Assembly: GCA_900471925.1 (NCBI GenBank)
Contig: UCGV01000005.1
Coordinates: 62,001-126,000, forward strand
Source of the DNA: Hyphomicrobiales bacterium
GTDB lineage: Bacteria; Pseudomonadota; Alphaproteobacteria; Rhizobiales; Rhizobiaceae
Direction: 5' to 3'
Length of the DNA: 64,000 nt
The position numbers and the translations under genes are program-made. The notes under the pieces are model-generated. The model saw nothing but the letters and a program-made list of their open reading frames with translations. It had not been told where the DNA came from and made no database searches. This document shows positions 35,345 to 43,205 of the stretch, in pieces (position 1 is the first letter of the stretch; each line of letters starts with the position of its first letter).

Positions 35345-36226
35345 ATGCTTCCAAGCCATGGCCGATACGAATTTTCGCCGATCACCGAACGGCCGGACTA
35401 CCGCTGGCCGAACGGTGCACGCCTTGCCCTCTATGTCGCTCTCGGCGTCGAGGAGTATCGCTTCGGCGACGGCATGACCGAAGACATCATTGCCGGCGCC
35501 AGCAAGCCTGACATGGTCAACACGTCCTGGCGGGACTACGGTAATCGCGTCGGCGGCTTCCGGCTTCTCGACAGGCTTGCTTCGCGGGGAATTTCCCCGG
35601 CTATCCTGCTTAACACCGAGGTCTACGACCATGCACCGGCCCTGATGAAGGCGGCAGTCGAGGCCGGCGCTGAAATCGTCGGTCATGGACGCACCAATTC
35701 CGATACGCTCGCCGGCATGGGGCCGGAGGAAGAGCTTGCCTATCTGCGCTCCGTGCAGGAGCGCATCACTGCTGAACAGGGCTTTGCGGCCGGGGGCTGG
35801 TCGAGCCCGTGGCTCGCGCACACGGACAATACACTGGACCTTCTGCCTCAGGCCGGTTTTTCCTATCTGCTCGACCTGCGGATGGACGATCAGCCGGTAT
35901 GGCTGAAGACGACGTCCTCCCCGGTTCTTGCCCTTCCCTATGCGCTGGAACTGAACGACAGCTCGACGCAAATCGGCAGGCAGGCCACCGCGCGCGACTT
36001 TGCAACCATGATCGTCGACGAATTCAACGAGATGCTTGCAGCGTCCCGCAATCAGCCGCTGGTGATGAGCATCGTCGTACACAGCTTCATTTCCGGCCAG
36101 CCGTTCCGGCTCGCTGCGCTGACGGAAGCCCTCGATCACATCAATGCGCAGCGCAATGATGTCTGGCTGACGCAGCCGCGAGAGATCTTCGCCTTCATCG
36201 CGAACAGTCCGGAACTTGCGGTTTAG
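35345..36226 (+). CDS. Polysaccharide deacetylase-family protein, PuuE allantoinase type
   Basis: A 293-residue protein with the NodB-like fold as found in the PuuE/cyclic-amidase group. It opens MLPSHGRYEFSPITERPDYRWPNG, cut here into SPITERPDYRWPNGARL. The diagnostic segments are SWRDYGNRVGGFRLLDRL, EIVGHGRTNSDTLAGMGPE and LPYALELNDSST. PuuE relatives hydrolyse allantoin or similar ureides rather than chitin. No signal peptide is seen, so a cytoplasmic small-molecule substrate fits. It is the last gene of the cluster and faces the penicillin-binding-protein gene. The combination with a racemase of the allantoin type is notable. Confidence 0.85.
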   Translation: MLPSHGRYEFSPITERPDYRWPNGARLALYVALGVEEYRFGDGMTEDIIAGASKPDMVNTSWRDYGNRVGGFRLLDRLASRGISPAILLNTEVYDHAPALMKAAVEAGAEIVGHGRTNSDTLAGMGPEEELAYLRSVQERITAEQGFAAGGWSSPWLAHTDNTLDLLPQAGFSYLLDLRMDDQPVWLKTTSSPVLALPYALELNDSSTQIGRQATARDFATMIVDEFNEMLAASRNQPLVMSIVVHSFISGQPFRLAALTEALDHINAQRNDVWLTQPREIFAFIANSPELAV

Positions 36227-36280
36227 CTCTTCAGCCTGGAAATCCCGGCGATCGACTCCTGCGCGGCCGCTTTTGCCTCC

Positions 36281-38005
36281 TCAATAGGAGGCCAACAGGT
36301 TCTGCCCGAATTCCGGCTCGACGCCGAGGATGGGTGCTGCGCGGCTGATGATGTCGTGCACCATCGGGGCAGCCGTGTTGGTCGCGAAAGTGAGCCCGTG
36401 CTGCCCGGTCAGCGGTTCGTCGATAAAGGACAGCACGACATATTTCGGTGCATCGATCGGGAAAGCCGCCAGGTAGGCGTTGAAACTCAGCGTGTGCGAA
36501 TAGTGGCCATTCACGACCTTGTTGGCAGTTCCCGTTTTGCCGCCCACATGGAAGCCGGGCACGTCGGCGGTGCGGCCGGAGCCCTGCTCGCCATTCAGCT
36601 TGAAGAGGTAGCGGATCGTATCGCTCGTGCTCTTCTTGACGATCTGCTGTTCGGTTTTTGCCGCCTCTTCTGCCGAGCGCGGAAGGAAGGTCGGCTCGAT
36701 CAGTTCGCCGCCATCAACGAGAGCAGCACCGGCAACCGCCGTCTGTAATGGGGTGGTCGCAACGCCGTGGCCGAAGGAAATCGTGATCGAGTTGATCTTC
36801 TTCCAGACCTTCGGCTGCGTCGGCGTCTTCACCTCCGGCAGCTCGGTCTGCATCCTGCTCAACAGCCCGAAGCGGGTCAGGTAATCCTTCTGTCGATCCA
36901 TGCCGACAAGGTCCATCATCCTGGCCGTGCCGATATTGGAGGAATAGCGGAAGATTTCCGGAATGGTCAGCCAGCGCCGCGGTACATCATGGTCGTCATG
37001 GATGGTGAAGCCACCGTAATGCAGCGGGCCGGTGGCGTCGAAACTGTCCGACAGTTTCACCGTGCCGCTGTCGAGCGCCAGCGCCATCGAGAAGGTCTTG
37101 AAGGTCGAGCCCATTTCGAACGTGCCGTTCGACATGCGGTTGAGCCAGCCTTCGCTACCCGTCGCCTGCGGATCGTTCGGATCGAAATCAGGGGCCGATG
37201 CCATGGCAAGCACCTCGCCAGTATGGACGTCGAGAATGACGGCACCGGCGGCCTTGCCCTTGTACGTGGTGATCGCGTCGGCGACGACGTCATGCACCAC
37301 ATTCTGCGCCCGGATGTCGATTGACAGCTTCACTGGCTCCAGATTTTCGCGCACTGCAAGGCCGGTGGATTCCAGATCCGAAAGGCCCTGCGTGTCGAGA
37401 TATTTCTCCATGCCGGCCATGCCCTTGTTGTCGATATCGACATAGCCAAGAATATGGGCGGCCGTGCGCCCGCCGGGATAGAAGCGCTTCACCTCGGGGC
37501 GGAAGCCGATAGCCGGAAGACCGAGGGCCAGAACCGCGTTCTGCTGCTTCGGCGTTAGTTGACGGCGCAGCCAGGTGAATTGCGAGCGCTTGTCCGACAG
37601 TTTTTGATAGAGCGCCTTGCTGTCCAGCTCCGGGAAAAGCTGCGTCAGCTTCTCGACCGCCTCATCGACATCGACCATGTGGCTCGGCTCGGCAAACATC
37701 GATACGGTACGGATATCAGTCGCCAGAAGCTCGCCGTTGCGGTCGAGGATATCAGGCCGGGAGGCCATGATCGGATTGGGCGGGATGCTCGATGTCGTCA
37801 TATCGACGGCAAGGCCGTAATAGATGAGTTTGCCGAACATTCCGCAGTAGACGAGGCTGAGCACGGTTGCCAGCGTGACGATACGGCTCTTGGCCTGGCG
37901 TGCGGTGCCGGCGGTCTTGCGCGCCGCCCGGGCGAAGGGGGCCGATTCAAAGGTGAGCTTCACCAGGCGACCGCTTCTGACGCTGATACTATGAATGATC
38001 GACAT
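36281..38005 (-). CDS. Class B penicillin-binding protein, FtsI/PBP3-like
   Basis: A 574-residue peptidoglycan transpeptidase. One N-terminal transmembrane helix (RIVTLATVLSLVYCGMFGKL) anchors it, followed by the dimerisation domain (SRPDILDRNGELLATDIR) and the transpeptidase domain with all motifs: STFK at Ser300-Lys303, SSN at 355-357 and KTGT at 490-493. Expected role: septal crosslinking in the periplasm. The gene stands alone, away from any mraZ/murE/ftsL neighbours of the division cluster, so it is likely a second FtsI paralogue. The start is uncertain; I chose the ATG at 38005, two codons after an in-frame GTG. Confidence 0.9.
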   Translation of the reverse strand: MSIIHSISVRSGRLVKLTFESAPFARAARKTAGTARQAKSRIVTLATVLSLVYCGMFGKLIYYGLAVDMTTSSIPPNPIMASRPDILDRNGELLATDIRTVSMFAEPSHMVDVDEAVEKLTQLFPELDSKALYQKLSDKRSQFTWLRRQLTPKQQNAVLALGLPAIGFRPEVKRFYPGGRTAAHILGYVDIDNKGMAGMEKYLDTQGLSDLESTGLAVRENLEPVKLSIDIRAQNVVHDVVADAITTYKGKAAGAVILDVHTGEVLAMASAPDFDPNDPQATGSEGWLNRMSNGTFEMGSTFKTFSMALALDSGTVKLSDSFDATGPLHYGGFTIHDDHDVPRRWLTIPEIFRYSSNIGTARMMDLVGMDRQKDYLTRFGLLSRMQTELPEVKTPTQPKVWKKINSITISFGHGVATTPLQTAVAGAALVDGGELIEPTFLPRSAEEAAKTEQQIVKKSTSDTIRYLFKLNGEQGSGRTADVPGFHVGGKTGTANKVVNGHYSHTLSFNAYLAAFPIDAPKYVVLSFIDEPLTGQHGLTFATNTAAPMVHDIISRAAPILGVEPEFGQNLLASY

Positions 38006-38372
38006 TGACACACACCGAGAACTGAACGCACCAGCGCATCACCCGCCCGTCGGCACCTGCTCTCAAGTGGGTATGTGCGAATTTAAGGTCCTGCGCGGCG
38101 GAACGAATTCACACGACTCTGGCAGAACGTTTAAACCAACCTCCATCTGCGACCTGGATGGTTAATAAGATCTTACTCGAGCGCGTGCGTTTTTGTCGCA
38201 GCCCACGACAATGCCAGGTTTCAACCGCGCCCAAGATTTAAAACGATTTTAAAAATGGCGGATCCACAGCTAATCGATTTTAATTTTGTGGTTAAAAATT
38301 TCTTGTTGCAGCGCAAAAGATTTCTCGCCTAAATCACCTTCAGAGGTCAATTTGCTCTTTGGAGGAATGCAT
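38006..38372. other. Intergenic region between PBP and small ORF
   Basis: These 367 bp separate two divergent genes. The right half, from about 38240, is AT-rich and probably contains promoters. I see no clear operator, hairpin or additional coding frame. Confidence 0.4.
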
Positions 38373-38546
38373 ATGACTGTGACATTTCCGCTGACTGAAA
38401 AGCGTAATGCCGATGAGTTGCTGAAGCATCTGGTCCAGTACAATCTCACTTATCCGGGAAGCTGCGCCGTTTCACTCAAGGCCCATGTCGCCCTCGTCAC
38501 CTCTTCCCTTACTTTCGCGCTCAGCACCGCGCGGACTGCCTGGTAA
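38373..38546 (+). CDS. Small hypothetical protein (57 residues)
   Basis: A short frame starts at the ATG at 38373, 7 nt after a near-ideal GGAGGA site, and encodes MTVTFPLTEKRNADELLKHL with the tail ending TARTAW. No transmembrane helix, signal peptide or known motif is evident; the first half looks helical and charged. I do not recognise a family. The strong ribosome binding site and the AT-rich upstream region argue that it is translated, but the length is too short for confidence. It precedes the L,D-transpeptidase by about 230 bp on the same strand. Confidence 0.42.
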   Translation: MTVTFPLTEKRNADELLKHLVQYNLTYPGSCAVSLKAHVALVTSSLTFALSTARTAW

Positions 38547-38779
38547 GCATCGAAAAGCCGGCATCGGTTTGCGGCCGCAACAGCTCCATCAGCGAGGGTT
38601 CTTCCGCCCAAATCCACCGTTGCGGGTATAGAATCTTTTTGCGAACAACGACCAGAGCAACATGGGCTCCGGGGGAAAGCCCGCGATCTTTTGCGCGATC
38701 AGAAGAGTTTTATATTGTCGTAAATCAAAAATCTGTTTTACTGGCGCCGCGCTGCTTGGCTTTGAGGGGGATATGGCCG

Positions 38780-39451
38780 ATGGAGTGGACCCGCAGAGAT
38801 ATTCTGTTTGGCGGACTGACGTTACTTGGTGCCGGAGCGATCCAGAAACCGGTATTTGCTCAGGCGTCATCCTATTTTAACGGCACGGCCGTCGATAATG
38901 GCGTGACGTACCGCGCGACCAATTTCGCGAAGATCGACAAGCAGTGGCATCGTCAGGTCGTCAAATATTTCAGCAGCGAGCCGATCGGTACCGTCGTCGT
39001 CGATACGCGACATCATTTTCTCTATCTGATCATGGAGAACAAGACGGCCATCCGCTACGGCGTCGGCGTCGGCAAGGAAGGCTTCAAATGGTTCGGCCGC
39101 GCCACGATCGATCGCAAGTCGCTGTGGCCGCGCTGGACACCGCCGCCGGAAATGCGCAAGCGTCATCCTGAACTGCCCGAATTCGTCGATGGCGGCTCGC
39201 CGAAAAATCCCCTCGGCCCCCGCGCCATGTATCTCCTGCGTGACGGCGTCGATACCGGCTACCGTTTCCATGGCACGCTTGAACCCTGGAGCATCGGCAA
39301 GGATGCCTCCAGCGGCTGCATCCGCATGTTCAATGAGGATGCTATCGATCTCTACCAGCGCTGCCCGATCGGCACCGCGGTGCAGGTTCTGCCGCATATT
39401 GCCGACCAGGCGCCACCCGCCGAGGTTAGCCAGGCCACTCCGGTCGAATGA
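38780..39451 (+). CDS. L,D-transpeptidase (YkuD domain)
   Basis: A 223-residue exported protein. MEWTRRDILFGGLTLLGAGA then IQKPVFA is a signal sequence with a twin-arginine motif, so Tat export is likely. The YkuD catalytic site is intact: His164 in YRFHGTLEPW and Cys180 in ASSGCIRM. It forms 3-3 crosslinks in peptidoglycan or attaches proteins to it, both prominent in rhizobial cell walls that grow at the pole. The ATG at 38780 is preceded by GAGGGGG at a slightly long distance. The OmpA-domain lipoprotein starts 13 nt after its stop, so the two are probably cotranscribed. Confidence 0.92.
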   Translation: MEWTRRDILFGGLTLLGAGAIQKPVFAQASSYFNGTAVDNGVTYRATNFAKIDKQWHRQVVKYFSSEPIGTVVVDTRHHFLYLIMENKTAIRYGVGVGKEGFKWFGRATIDRKSLWPRWTPPPEMRKRHPELPEFVDGGSPKNPLGPRAMYLLRDGVDTGYRFHGTLEPWSIGKDASSGCIRMFNEDAIDLYQRCPIGTAVQVLPHIADQAPPAEVSQATPVE

Positions 39452-39464
39452 GGAAATCACCCTG

Positions 39465-40001
39465 ATGTCTGTTTTGACCGCATATGCGAAGCGCCTTGCT
39501 GCCTCGGCCCTGCTTCTTGTCCTCGCTTCCTGCAGCACCACCGATATCGCCTCCGTGGAGGAGCCTAAGGCAGCGCCGCTGACCGGCGAGACCAACGATC
39601 CGGCACCCGGTTTCGAAAGCGTCAAGGCCGGCAGCGAAGAGGATTTCATCCTCAATGTCGGCCGCCGGATCTATTTCACGCAGGATTCCGCCAAACTCGA
39701 TACCGTCGCCATGACGACGCTGGACAACCAGGCTGCGTGGCTGAGCAGGAACCCGACCTGGCTGATCAAGCTACAGGGATTTGCCGACGATTCCGGTTCG
39801 GAATCGAAGATGCGGACCCTGTCACAGCAGCGCGCCGATGCCGTCATGGCCTATCTCGCCTCTAAGGGTGTGGGCACGGATCGCATGTGGGCCAAGGGTT
39901 ACGGTGCGGATCGCGAAGTCCGCGACTGCACGGATCGCTCCTGCAAGGTGCAGAACCGGCGCGTCGTCGCCAATCTACGGACGGAGCGCGACGCGACCTG
40001 A
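39465..40001 (+). CDS. OmpA-domain lipoprotein (Pal-like)
   Basis: A 178-residue outer-membrane lipoprotein. The lipobox LASC (Cys23) follows a short hydrophobic segment (AASALLLVLAS). After a linker, the OmpA C-terminal domain starts near IYFTQDSAKLDTVAM and contains WLIKLQGFADDSGSESKM, QRADAVMAYLASKGV and KVQNRRVVANL, the peptidoglycan-binding elements. It would tether the outer membrane to the cell wall. It is cotranscribed with the L,D-transpeptidase, which suggests a joint envelope function. GAGGAA lies 9 nt before the ATG. Confidence 0.9.
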   Translation: MSVLTAYAKRLAASALLLVLASCSTTDIASVEEPKAAPLTGETNDPAPGFESVKAGSEEDFILNVGRRIYFTQDSAKLDTVAMTTLDNQAAWLSRNPTWLIKLQGFADDSGSESKMRTLSQQRADAVMAYLASKGVGTDRMWAKGYGADREVRDCTDRSCKVQNRRVVANLRTERDAT

Positions 40002-40199
40002 TCGCAATGCGCCGGGTTGAAGCAGCATACTCCTACTCATCAATAGTGATGAAGCCAAGTATCCGGCGTCCATCTTCCTTCAAATCTCACCAGGCTGCAC
40101 ACTGGAACTGTTGCCCGCGCCCGGCGTCCGGAGTGCGCGCAGCGCTCTAGGGCATTGAACCTGTATCCTTTACGGATGCTTTGCAGGCTGGGCATGTAT

Positions 40200-41528
40200 A
40201 TGAAGCTCTTGTACCGCGTTCCTCGCATGTTCTTTCGCACGACGGTTGCCATAGGCGCATTCGTCCTTGCCAGCGGCACCGTCTCGCCTGTTTTCGCTGA
40301 CGGCGCCGCCTTTGCTCCGCAAACGAAAATCCGCCTGACGGTCGTCCAATGGATGCCGTCCAAAGGCCAGTTCGAGCGATGGGATGCGATCGGCGGCGAA
40401 TATACGATTTCGGACGACGGCTCCGTCTCCCTGCCATTTCTGGGGTCGCTGCCTGTCGGAAATCTCGATAGCGCCAGCCTCACCAGCGAAATAGGTAAGC
40501 GACTGCAGGAAAAAATGGGACTGGCTCAAGCCCCTGCCGTTACTATCGACGTCATCGGCTATCCGTCTATCTACGTCGTAGGAGACGTCACCACACCGGG
40601 CGAGTACAAGTTCCACTCCGGTCTCAGCGTCCTGCAATCACTTGCCATGAGCGGCGGCCCTGTGCGTGCGACAGCCCAGCAACGATCGGAGACGATCAAG
40701 CTTGCAGGCGACTTGCGGGAAACCGACCATGCGCTCCTGCGCAGCTCCGCCAAACTATCGCGGTTGCAAGCGGAAATGTCCGACGCGAAGGATATTACTT
40801 TCGATCCGCCACCTGTCGCCGATCAACAATATGCCAACGGAATCTACAACGAGGAGCGGGTTATCTTTCAGGCACGTGCAAGTGCTCTTGAAAGACAATC
40901 GACCGCGCTCGTTGAACTGCGCGACCTCCTGAAGGCAGAGATCGATACGCTCGACGAGAAGTTGACGGGCGCAGACGACAATATCCAATCGGTCGAGGAG
41001 CAGTTGACCAGCGTCAAGACACTCGTCGAGAAGGGCCTCACGATCTCGTCCCGCCAGATGGATCTGGAGCGGTTGCTGACAAGTTATCGATCCGACAAGC
41101 TCGACCTCGTCACGGCGATCATGCGGGGCAAGCAAGCGATCAACGAGACGACTCGCAATCTCGAGGGACTTTCCGACACACGCCGGAGCGAGATCGCTTC
41201 CGAGCTACAGTCCGAAAAGGCAAATCTCGATCAGCTCAAATTGAAGCGCGAAACGACACAGCAACTGCTGCTCGAGCAACTGGCAGCCAATGAGGGTGCG
41301 AACGATCGAGGCGAGGAACTCCCACTGACCTTCGTCGTGAGCCGGCGGGACAATGGGCAGGTAAACCAGTTTACGGCCTCGGAAACCACGGAGCTGGCTC
41401 CTGGTGATGTGGTCAAGGTCACTCAGCTTCGCACGCCCGAAGGAGCGTCTGATGCCGCCGCGACCACGTCCACGTCCAATGCACTCCCTCTTCAGGCAGA
41501 GGCACGCGCCAGCCAGGTAAGCCAGTGA
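40200..41528 (+). CDS. Polysaccharide export protein, ExoF/Wza-like
   Basis: A 442-residue envelope protein. A signal peptide (MFFRTTVAIGAFVLASGT, ending SPVFA) precedes the Poly_export domain (RWDAIGGEYTISDDGSVSLP, LGSLPVGNLD) and a SLBB-like segment (YVVGDVTTPGEYKFHSGLSV). A long coiled-coil region (about residues 170-380) follows, as in rhizobial ExoF rather than enteric Wza, which lacks it. It should form the periplasmic/outer-membrane exit for the exopolysaccharide. No lipobox is visible. The start is uncertain, with ATGs at 40194 and 40200 and no strong ribosome binding site. It opens the polysaccharide locus, just before the flippase. Confidence 0.85.
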   Translation: MKLLYRVPRMFFRTTVAIGAFVLASGTVSPVFADGAAFAPQTKIRLTVVQWMPSKGQFERWDAIGGEYTISDDGSVSLPFLGSLPVGNLDSASLTSEIGKRLQEKMGLAQAPAVTIDVIGYPSIYVVGDVTTPGEYKFHSGLSVLQSLAMSGGPVRATAQQRSETIKLAGDLRETDHALLRSSAKLSRLQAEMSDAKDITFDPPPVADQQYANGIYNEERVIFQARASALERQSTALVELRDLLKAEIDTLDEKLTGADDNIQSVEEQLTSVKTLVEKGLTISSRQMDLERLLTSYRSDKLDLVTAIMRGKQAINETTRNLEGLSDTRRSEIASELQSEKANLDQLKLKRETTQQLLLEQLAANEGANDRGEELPLTFVVSRRDNGQVNQFTASETTELAPGDVVKVTQLRTPEGASDAAATTSTSNALPLQAEARASQVSQ

Positions 41529-41608
41529 CTTACAAACATCCTGATTTGCAATCGACCCTCCCGCGGGCGATTGAACACCGTTATGGGATCAATAGCTAGG
41601 GGCATCCG

Positions 41609-43117
41609 ATGACCATACGCATGCCTCCACCGACTAGCCAAACCTATACCCAAATCCTTAAATCGACCGTGCTGATGGGCGGCTCTTCGCTCGTAAACGT
41701 CGCGCTCAGCATCGTCAGAAACAAGGCCATGGCCGTTTTGCTCGGCCCCGAAGGCGTGGGGCTTATGGGCCTTTACGGGTCAATCCTCGATATCGCACAG
41801 GCCGTAGCCGGTATGGGCCTCGGCGGCAGCGGCGTGCGCCAGGTGGCCGAGGCTGCGGGTACGGACGATGCAGAACGGATCGCTCGATCGGCAACCGTGT
41901 TAAGGCGGATAGCGGTCGTGCTGGCCTTGTTGGGCGGACTCCTTCTCGCGGCGCTCGCACTTCCGATCTCGAACTTCACCTTCGGCGACTACCAACATGC
42001 CGGCGGCGTTGCATTGCTGTCGCTGGCACTCTTCTTCCGGCTTGTATCTGCCGGACAGACCGCTCTGATCCAGGGTATGCGCGGCATTGCAGATCTTGCC
42101 CGTATCAACATATTCGCCGGGCTTTTCGGCACGTTAGTCAGCATTCCGCTGATCTACCTTTTCGGCATGGACGCGATCGCGCCGTCTCTTGTCGTGATTG
42201 CGGCAGGCGCGATCCTTCCAACCTGGTGGTACAGCCGACGAATCTCGCCACGCCCCTTGCGAATGTCGGCCAGACAGTTCTGGCAGGAAGTGTCGGCACT
42301 GCTGAGGCTCGGCTTCGTGTTCATGGCAAGCGGTCTTCTGACTTTCGGCGCTGCCTATGCCATCCGCATCATCGTGCTGAAAGACGGCGGCGTCCTGGCA
42401 GCAGGTCTATACCAAGCGGCCTGGGGACTAGGCGGTCTTTATGCAGGCTTTATTCTTCAGGCTATGGGAACAGATTTCTTTCCACGTCTGACGGCGGCTT
42501 CCGACAACAATGTCGAATGCAACCGTCTGGTCAATGAGCAGACAGAAGTCAGTATCTTGCTCGCAGGTCCAGGTCTACTTGCCACGCTGACCCTTGCTCC
42601 TCTCGTGATGAACCTGTTCTACTCGGCGGAATTTCATGGAGCCGTGGATCTCCTGCGCTGGATCTGCCTGGGGATGATGCTCCGGATCCTCGCCTGGCCG
42701 ATGGGGTTCATCGTCGTCGCGAAGCGCACCCAGGCAATCTTCTTCTGGACCGAGGTAGCGGCGGCCGTCGTGCATGTGAGCCTCGCATGGCTCTTCGTAA
42801 CGCTCCTCGGTACGCAGGGCGCCGGAATGGCGTTCTTTGGCCTCTATGTCTGGCACAGCATTCTGATCTATGTGATCGTGCGGCGGCTTACCGGTTTTCG
42901 CTGGTCCGCTGCCAATCGTCGTCACGCGCTGCTTTTCCTGCCCGCTTCAGGAATGGTCTTTCTGATGTTCTCGATCCTGCCGCTCTGGCCTGCGACGGCA
43001 ATCGGCTCACTCGCCGTGGCGATCTGCGGGCTTTACTCCCTGCGCATGCTGGTCGACCTGCTTCCGCCGGAAGCCCTGCCGGTCATCATCCGCGGATGGA
43101 TCACGAAGTCTGCATAA
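41609..43117 (+). CDS. Wzx-type polysaccharide repeat-unit flippase
   Basis: A 502-residue membrane protein of the MOP/oligosaccharide-flippase superfamily with about 12-14 hydrophobic helices. The opening QILKSTVLMGGSSLVNVAL and NKAMAVLLGPEGVGLMGLYG are typical of Wzx/RfbX proteins. It would move the undecaprenyl-linked repeat unit across the inner membrane. AGGGG precedes the ATG. It follows the ExoF-like gene and ends facing the aminotransferase gene across a very strong hairpin. Confidence 0.9.
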   Translation: MTIRMPPPTSQTYTQILKSTVLMGGSSLVNVALSIVRNKAMAVLLGPEGVGLMGLYGSILDIAQAVAGMGLGGSGVRQVAEAAGTDDAERIARSATVLRRIAVVLALLGGLLLAALALPISNFTFGDYQHAGGVALLSLALFFRLVSAGQTALIQGMRGIADLARINIFAGLFGTLVSIPLIYLFGMDAIAPSLVVIAAGAILPTWWYSRRISPRPLRMSARQFWQEVSALLRLGFVFMASGLLTFGAAYAIRIIVLKDGGVLAAGLYQAAWGLGGLYAGFILQAMGTDFFPRLTAASDNNVECNRLVNEQTEVSILLAGPGLLATLTLAPLVMNLFYSAEFHGAVDLLRWICLGMMLRILAWPMGFIVVAKRTQAIFFWTEVAAAVVHVSLAWLFVTLLGTQGAGMAFFGLYVWHSILIYVIVRRLTGFRWSAANRRHALLFLPASGMVFLMFSILPLWPATAIGSLAVAICGLYSLRMLVDLLPPEALPVIIRGWITKSA

Positions 43118-43144
43118 ACGAACCAGACGAACCAAACGAACAAT
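43118..43144 (+). repeat. Three 9-bp tandem repeats
   Basis: ACGAACCAG, ACGAACCAA and ACGAACAAT follow one another directly after the flippase stop codon; the third copy is part of the terminator's left arm. Confidence 0.6.
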
Positions 43145-43178
43145 GCGCGCATCGGGCGATGCGCGCATTGTTCGTTTG
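43133..43178. terminator. Strong bidirectional terminator (21-bp stem)
   Basis: A perfect 21-bp stem (43133-43153 with 43158-43178) closed by GGGC lies between the convergent flippase and aminotransferase genes. The stem ends in AAAC/GTTT, giving U-rich 3' ends from both directions. Confidence 0.8.
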
Positions 43179-43205
43179 TACAATCATCAAATCCGGCAGA
43201 CAGGA

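Noticed and set aside
36270..36310. GCCTCCT/AGGAGGC inverted repeat at the end of the PBP gene as a terminator
   Set aside because: Only a 7-bp stem overlapping the stop codon, with no T-run in either direction; too weak to call.
40037..40052. TCATCA/TGATGA hairpin before the ExoF-like gene
   Set aside because: Six-bp arms are expected by chance and no regulator is suggested by context.
43118..43144. Tandem 9-mers as a CRISPR array or VNTR
   Set aside because: Only three short copies without spacers and no cas genes; retained only as a minor repeat.
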